DNA from: Daphnia carinata | Taxonomy: Eukaryota > Arthropoda > Branchiopoda > Diplostraca > Daphniidae | Length of the DNA: 64,000 nt | Direction: 5' to 3' | NCBI RefSeq assembly: GCF_022539665.2 | Contig: NC_081331.1 | Coordinates: forward strand, 11,626,638-11,690,637 | Shown: positions 57,086-64,000 of the stretch, piece after piece | Numbering within the stretch: the stretch's first letter is position 1 | Layout of the letters: every line of letters begins with the position of its first letter | Made by a program: the position numbers and the translations under genes | Notes under the pieces: model-generated | What the model was told of the DNA's origin: nothing | The model's database searches: none | The model's input: only the letters and a program-made list of their open reading frames with translations

Positions 57086-58735
57086 ATTTTCTTGCCGCGT
57101 CATAGAAAACTTTGATTTAATGGCCGCGTAATGTGGTGTACAACTTGTTTCGCAGCAACGCACTCTGTGACGTACTGTTAAGGCACACTATTTCATAATC
57201 ACAATGTTAGATACAATAATAGGAACCCACTTGCGCGCTCCTCCGCCAATTGAGTTGCTGATGTCGTTCGTGTCTTTTCTTAAAAGACACGAATCTCGAC
57301 ACAGGGAAAAACAAAAAAACAAAACAGGCATCTCATTAGTAATGCGATACGACCGTCATGGAGACTGCGATAGTTATGAACCAATGTTGGGGGAAGCCCA
57401 CCAATTAGTACAACGTCGAAAACCAAGCGCGCTATCAAACGCAAATGTCACATATCAAAATGATAATTCAACAACACGGAAAGGAAAAAAAAAAAAAAAA
57501 AAAAAAAAAACGAAAATAAAAAGTTCCTGTTTTTATGCGGAAAGAACAAAAAATAGAACACGTCGACAAAAAAAAAAAAAAATTGTTTTACATTTAAAAA
57601 AAAAAAAAAAGGGGGGGAACGAAATCCGTGTGCGTCCGGTGCAATATCAATAAATGTGTAATTCACATCTTCCTTTCAAAAAAAAAAAAAATAAATAAAT
57701 AAATTCTTTTTTTTTTTTCGTTGAGGAGATCGTGCGTGTTGTATGGAAAAAAATAATATCGACACATAAAAGGCGGGAAAGCTTTTAGCAGTGCGCCTCA
57801 TCATTCATCTCTCGGGCTCGTCATCGTAGACATTTTTTTTTTTTTTTTCTTTTTTGGCATGCGTTCCATGTCTTATTTCTCGGCGACGCTCGTTAAAAAA
57901 AAAAAAAAAAAAACGAAGAAGCGTGAAAAAGAAAGCACAGGCTTTTTTGGAATTACTCAATCTTGGCTAAAGGCTGACCGCATTGAAAACGGCAGAGGAA
58001 GCTGATTGTCGGATGATCCGTGTGAGCGTGTGTGTGTGTGTGTGTGTGTGTCCGCACTCGCATTGAATCAAGCCACTCGCATCCAATCACCTACGGCCGT
58101 ATGGCCAGTTTGGCGGAAAAAGAATGGAAGCCCTTCATCATCGTCTTGCGAGTCACGCAAACTATGCAAAAATTGATACGAGTGAAAGAAAAACCGCTAG
58201 ATGCGTTAATGACTAGTCCCCTTTCTATCAAAAGAAAACAAGTTCAATGACTATCCTTGTACGTTTTCCTGTAATCACAGTCGGCGGTACGCATCTAGAG
58301 TTCTGCTAGAGAGTGAACTGACATTCCTTTGTAGAAAAAAATAAGTGGCCAGTCGGCCAGATCGAGAAAGAGAATTCCGTCAGGTTTGACGTGGCCAAGT
58401 TTGCCAAAGGCGAAGCACCGTTCGGTCACACGCCATTCAACACGTCATGCACAGGTGAATGGTTAAACGCCATCATGTCTCTGTATGTGTCATAGACATC
58501 CACACAAAAATTCCAAGCTGTTCTTCCGCATGTTGAAACGTGTTTCCTTATGGCTCACGATATTCGTCCCCTTTAGTTGATTGACCTCTGCTGACAAAAC
58601 ACTCAAAAACATCTCGCCATTTAAATCGAAATCATCTGCGGACGATCCTCTGAAACGATCTCGTCCTTTAAACGTAGACGCGTACGACACATTCGGACGA
58701 TAAGAAAATGGGGATAGATAGATAAACCAAAAAAA

Positions 58736-58766
<31 letters not shown>

Positions 58767-58770
58767 AAAT
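58736..58770. repeat. (AAAT)n microsatellite
   Basis: About eight to nine AAAT units in tandem, in the presumed first intron of the nephrin-like gene. Confidence 0.85.
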
Positions 58771-61700
58771 AAATGAGTATCCTTGATGATGATGCGTTCG
58801 ACAGCTGAACTCATCCATCATCGGAACAGAAAAAAAAAATAAAATAAATGCGCCTAACTTTCTGGTTCAAGGTTCTTACTTTCGATGCTTGTCAAATTAA
58901 CGGACCAACCACGTTATACGGGCTACCACACACTACTTTTGCGCCCTGTTGTATAATCTTCCTTCGCACACAACAGCGAGACGCTATCCATCAACGGGAC
59001 TGACGTTGTCTCGCCAGTTTTTCCTTTTAATACGAACACCACAGGAGGGGAGGAAAAGCAAGGGAGAAAAAAAAACAAAAAACAAATTACGAATTGAAAC
59101 AAGAAAGAAGTAAAAAACAAAAAAACAAAAAAAAACGTGTACACAAGTTACAATGAAGAGTTGCCACTGTGCTAGTGGCGATGAAGTAATAAACTCAGCA
59201 GGATGTATGTATATACATGTATGTCTATTAGAATATAGGAAAAGGGGGGAGAGGGATTTCCATGCAGCAGCGGCGGCCGCGATCATCATCAGCAGTTGTT
59301 TTAGCCGCGGTTAATGGTCGCGCCAAAGATAATGAGGCAAAAGAGAGGAAAAGAATAATAAGAAGAAAAAAAAAAAAAAGAAAAAGAAAAACAATCAGAG
59401 AGGAAGAAAGACTTCTAAAAAGAAGGGCACGTAACGAGGAGGATGAAGATTTGTTTTTTGTTTTGTTTTTTTTTCTTCCATTTTTCAAAATTAACCAGCC
59501 CCGTTTTTTTTTCCCGCGGTTGATTAAAGCTCGAGCCAGAGCAGTCACGACTCAGGTTGAACGTGCGTGAACACCAACGATCTCATTCTTTGTTCTTCTG
59601 TTTTTAATCTCTTTTTTTTTTTTTTTTTTTTTTTTTATTCTTCATTTGACGTCGTTTAAATGCCTTCAATCGACAGCAATTTGATGACACATGAACTCCC
59701 GCCGCCCATCCGCAAACATAAAAATCGGTCCATTTTTCCGACAGTACCGCTAGCAGATCCCGGAAAAATTGAGGAGGGCCAAGACGATATACACGTAATA
59801 GAGGAGGTTATGATTGGCAATCAACGGCTACCGTGATTGTTACACACCAGGAAAAAAAAAAAAGGAGGATAACAGTCACGATCTTATTTTTATAGCTCCC
59901 CTCCCGAAATTTCTTTCTGTTGTTGCAGGAAATCAAAAGAGAAAAAGAATTGTGAAGCTATGAAACAAACAAACATATTTTTCCTTTTTGTTTTGTTTGT
60001 TGCGACTGTTAACCGGTAGTCGACGAGAGTCCGCACGTCTACATACGTAATTAACCCCCACTACATGCCCAGAAGCCACAGCAACATCAGAAAAAAAAAA
60101 AAAAAAAATAAAATAAAATAAAATAAAATCTCTGTAAGATGAAGATTCAAGAAAAAAAAGAAAACGAAATAATTTTGTTTTCTTTCTTTCAACTCAGGGA
60201 AAAGGTTCTTTCTTTTTTTTTTTTTTCTTCATATGCCCTAAAGAAAATATAAAATATAAAACCGTTTTTTTTTTGTTTTTTTTTCTTCGGAGAAGAAAGA
60301 AGGTCGTGACTTTGAAAAAGGAAGAGGAGCATTGCTCAGATAATTTGGCCAGGTATACGCTCATTTAACTTTGGTCGCCCCCTAGAAGAAGTCCGTGGCG
60401 TGTGCGTGTTAGCCACCAAAACGCACGGCATGTGTGTTTGCGCCAGTTATTCTTTTTTTTTTTTTTTTCAAACTCGTTCTTTTCATTCGGGATGCCATCT
60501 ACCTTTACATACGAAATAAGGTAACAACACCCAGAAGCCATTTTTTTTTTTTTTTCTTTCTGACCTCTCGTACGAGGAGATGATTTTTAAAGAAAAAAAA
60601 AAAAAAAAAGTAGACGCAATTACGGAAAAGCCTCTGAGTGTTGTGTCTCGCGAGCTGTGGCTGAAGGGCAACTCCTCCTCTTCCATGAGAGTCGAAAACG
60701 ATTCATTATTACCGTAATCATTGCTGCTCTCTATCCCCCCCCCTCTCTCTCAGTTCCAGTCGAGAAAAAAAAAAAAAAAAAAAAAAAAAAAATAAATATT
60801 TATCGAAGAGAAAGAAGCCAAACCAATCCAATTCACGTGAATCGAGTCTTTGGCTTTTTGATGGGATCGCGGCAAACAAAATTCCTCACCAACGGAATTC
60901 ATTTCTATCGCGATCTCGTTATCATCTTTGAGTCGTCCTTCGTTTTTGAAAACCGTTCAAGTTATTTCACAGTTAAAAAGGGGGGGAGGGGAATGAAAAA
61001 AAAAAAAAAAAAAAAAAAAAGAGTCGGTACAAATCCGTAACAATCCGCGGGATTTCGGGCCACCTGTTACGCACACACTGCGCAAACGGGCCGGCTTTGT
61101 TCTTTTCTTTATTTTTTTTTTTTAAAGCGAGTGTGTAAATGGATCGCTCGCTTCTCGCCATCACGTAAAAGTTCTGGCACATCCTCTCGAAAAAGAAAAA
61201 AAAAAAAAAAAAAAAAAAATAGGCAACTGACTCGTCTCATTTCAACCGACATCTTTTCTTCTAAAAAAAAAAAACACGGGCGGTCTGGTGTGTGTCGGGA
61301 CTGTTGAACGCACGTGCGTAACTGCCAGCACACACACATGCGAGACGTGAAACAGAGGTCAAAGAAAGAGAGGCAGCCCTCAATTCATTTGGCAGCTGTC
61401 GGTGACCCGATGAAACATACTGGCTGTCTTTATTTTTTTAACAGACAACGGAAACGCAGTGTCTATTCGGTTTCGATTAACATTTCAAAGAAGAAGGGGA
61501 AAAAAAATTTTAAAAAAAGAATTCAATGGCTAATGAGTGCACCATGGTGGCGCGAGATGGTGGATTTTGAGATGATGGGAAATCATCTCGTATGTGTTGT
61601 AGAGGATATACTTTTGATTTTTCTCCTTAACATCTTTGCCTTCTCTCCTGTCTTCATCCGTCTTCTTTCCCACGGTTCGAGTCGAGGGTGAGCTTGAAAT

Positions 61701-63886
61701 TTGATGAGTTCCCTTCTTTCTTTTTTTTTTTTGAATGCTACGATACTCCTACTGCATGTACGTGGTGTGTGTGTGTGTGTGTGTGTATGTAGAAAGACAA
61801 CACGGTACAACTATCTCGCACACATCCACGCATCCCGCATGCAGCTGTGCGCGTCCCCCGCTTGGCTACCAACCATCAGCACAAGAAGGGAAGAAGTCCC
61901 GGTCCTTTCTACAAGCCCTCCGAACAACATCTCCTCTTTCATTTTTTTTTTTTTTTTTGAGAGTTTTGGGCTTCGTATTAGAGACTTGACATATGCTGGC
62001 CATTTGCAAAGCCTAAAAAGAATAAACTTTGTTTTTTTTTCTTCTCATCAATTTTGGTGTTCCAGTCGCGCCTATTCTCATCTTTGTTTACGACTGGGGT
62101 AATCATCCACCAAGGACGGACCGTACTTCTTTTTGTTGTTGTTGTTGATTTTTTTTTTTTTTTTTTTTTTAAAGAATACGGATGGAATAGAAATAAAAAT
62201 TTCAGAAATATGGATCCTAGGTGGTTGGCTTTTTGCTGGTGTAACTCGTCATTTAAACAAGTCTTAGCCCTAAGGAGGAATTGCTTTCTGGACAGTTTCT
62301 TTTTTCTTTCTTTTTTTTTTTTTTCTATCCCTTCGTCCGTTTTCAAGTTGAAAAAAGGAAAAAAAAAAAAAAAAAAAAAAAAAAAAGTGTGAGAAGTGTA
62401 GTGTGATATTCTGAGAGTTGTTGCTCACGTCATTTAACCGAGCGGCGTGAGTTTTTGAAAGTCACGGCTCGACGGTTTTATTGGAACCTTTTCACGAGGA
62501 GCGTCAAGGGTTATTTTTATATTTTTCTTTCACCGTCCACACATTTTTTTTTCTTTTTTTTCTGGAAATGTTAACGTGGCCGAAAAAAAAAAAAAAAATC
62601 TTTCGGGGGGTTAATTTTCGGGAAAACGTTTACGACTTTGAGTAAGCAAAACTCATGATCGCTAGCAGACATTTCTACCTTTTTTAGCTAAACTGGTGTC
62701 GTCGAGGCCAGTCATAAAAAAAAAAAAAAAAAAGGAAAAAGACATTGAACTAAAAGATCACTAAAGTTGACAAAAGATCTCTTTTCTTTTTGAGATTTAA
62801 CGATCGCTGGAAATAGCAAAAAAAAAAAAAAAAAAAAAAAAAGCCACACACAAAAAAATAAATGGTATTTTGTAAAAATGCGCGCGCCATTAATACGATA
62901 GACGAAAAAATTGGAAGACGAGCGAAAAAAAAAAAAAGAGAGAGAGAGAGAGCATATCCGGTGGTTTGCAAGACACAGCTGGTTTGGATCATTGAGGATG
63001 ACGGACGACCGCAAAAGGCCAACGGGTCCACTAAGAAGAAGAAGAAGAAGAAGGGGGGGGGGGGGGGGGCCAACAGGTTGCGACCAGACATTGGAAAGAG
63101 GAAAAGTTCAAGTGTCAACCACTTTCTGCCTTCCGCAATCAAGAGAGAATGAGGATGAGGGAGTTTTTAAAAAAAAAAAAAAAAAAAAATTACAAGTTGA
63201 TCTTTGGTAGGACATTTTTGTCCTGAAAAAGACACTGTACAATCGAGGAGGAATGACCCGTCTCAACTTTCTTTTCAAACCGTTTGTCTTTAATGGTAGC
63301 AAATAAAAAAAAAAAAAAAAAAGGAACGAACATGTGCACCCAATATGACGCACCCCGTGTCGTTTCTATGGCAACAAGTGGGCCGTCAACGAGGGGGAGA
63401 AGCTGCCGGACAAGCTGGGGAAAAAAGAAATAATATTCAATAACACAAACGCTAGCCATTTCTTTTTCATATGGCCGAACAGAACAGGACCGGAACTCGT
63501 TACCCTGCGAGCAATTTGACAGGAGGTAAAAGAAAAAAAAAAAACATTCGAAAATGATGGCAATGAATTCCACGCTAGCAAAAGTGTCAAAAAATTACAC
63601 GAAACCCTGCCCCTTGAAAACACAAAAACAAAAAAAAAAAAAAAAAAAAAAAATGAACTAAAAGACGAAGAAGAAGAACGACGACAAGAGTCATCCTGCT
63701 GTTAATACTACGCGCGGGTCATGGCAACCTTCGGAACAGGTGAACGACTCATTTCCGCTCACTCTTTCTTTCTCATTCTCTTGGAAGAAAATAAAAACAA
63801 GAGAGAGAGAGCGGGATCACACGCTGTCGCGCGCAGTTCAACCGCAGCTACCGGATAAAGAAATAAGACAAGGAGAGAGTTTTCTT

Positions 63887-63892
<6 letters not shown>

Positions 63893-63919
<27 letters not shown>
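63893..63919. repeat. (TG)13 microsatellite near the right edge
   Basis: Simple TG repeat followed by GTTGTTGTG; no other function apparent. Confidence 0.85.
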
Positions 63920-63920
<1 letters not shown>

Positions 63921-64000
63921 GTTGTGCGTATAAATTTGGAAGAGTAAAAAAGAAACAAAGAAGTTGCCCTTCATGTTACGCCCCGTTCCACAGACTATAT

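Larger units (their letters stand above)
54428..64000. other. Upstream part of the nephrin-like gene, homopolymer-rich, no exon recognised
   Basis: 9.6 kb on the 5' side of the first recognised exon, probably intron 1 and perhaps distal promoter. I looked on the minus strand for a short ATG exon with a signal peptide ending in phase 1 before GT and did not find a convincing one. Contents are poly(A)/poly(T) runs (for example T35 at 55052-55086), a long CA repeat, an AAAT repeat and TG tracts. Confidence 0.45.

Noticed and set aside
1-64000. CRISPR array, operon, insertion sequence or prophage
   Set aside because: Spliceosomal introns throughout and no regularly spaced repeats; the window is eukaryotic.

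Overview
The window looks like nuclear DNA of an arthropod, most probably a cladoceran crustacean of the Daphnia type. I read this from very short introns (about 55-80 nt) in most genes, a chitin-binding cuticle protein, a Dorsal-class Rel factor, an invertebrate nephrin (sticks-and-stones/hibris) gene and tandem cytosolic Cu/Zn superoxide dismutases. Species is inference. All gene models were built by eye from splice signals, phase and family similarity; there was no transcript evidence. In every multi-exon model the exon phases add up to an intact frame.

Left part (1-15983): cytochrome c1 (minus) stands head-to-head with LSM14/Trailer hitch (plus). Next come two tandem Cu/Zn SOD genes (plus) with identical exon structure, a cuticle protein with two RR-like chitin-binding units (minus), a 4-kb stretch with no visible gene, and a secreted glycine-rich protein (plus).

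Middle (16000-22400): a repeat block. A 5-kb palindrome has arms of about 2.3 kb around a spacer of about 0.5 kb. Each arm carries a decayed copy of the same intron-containing gene, and the spacer holds three tRNA-like sequences. The palindrome is bounded by directly repeated, MITE-like DNA.

Right-middle (22567-32348): GABP-alpha, an ETS factor (plus), meets PEX19 (minus) tail-to-tail. Dorsal (minus) follows. Its shared Rel-homology exons can be joined either to NLS/transactivation exons (isoform A) or read through into a long proline- and serine-rich exon (isoform B).

Right part (35283-64000): one large minus-strand gene for a nephrin/Sns-type adhesion receptor, with nine Ig domains, one FN3 domain, a membrane segment and a PDZ-ligand-like tail. 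Two consecutive in-phase exons each encode a complete juxtamembrane/transmembrane segment, so they are probably mutually exclusive. The gene's first (signal peptide) exon is not visible and probably lies beyond the right edge. The 9-kb second intron and the upstream 9.6 kb are crowded with poly(A)/poly(T) runs and microsatellites. There is no operon-like organisation. The genes appear independent, though dorsal and the cuticle, SOD and PEX19 genes fit an ordinary arthropod housekeeping, immunity and development mix.
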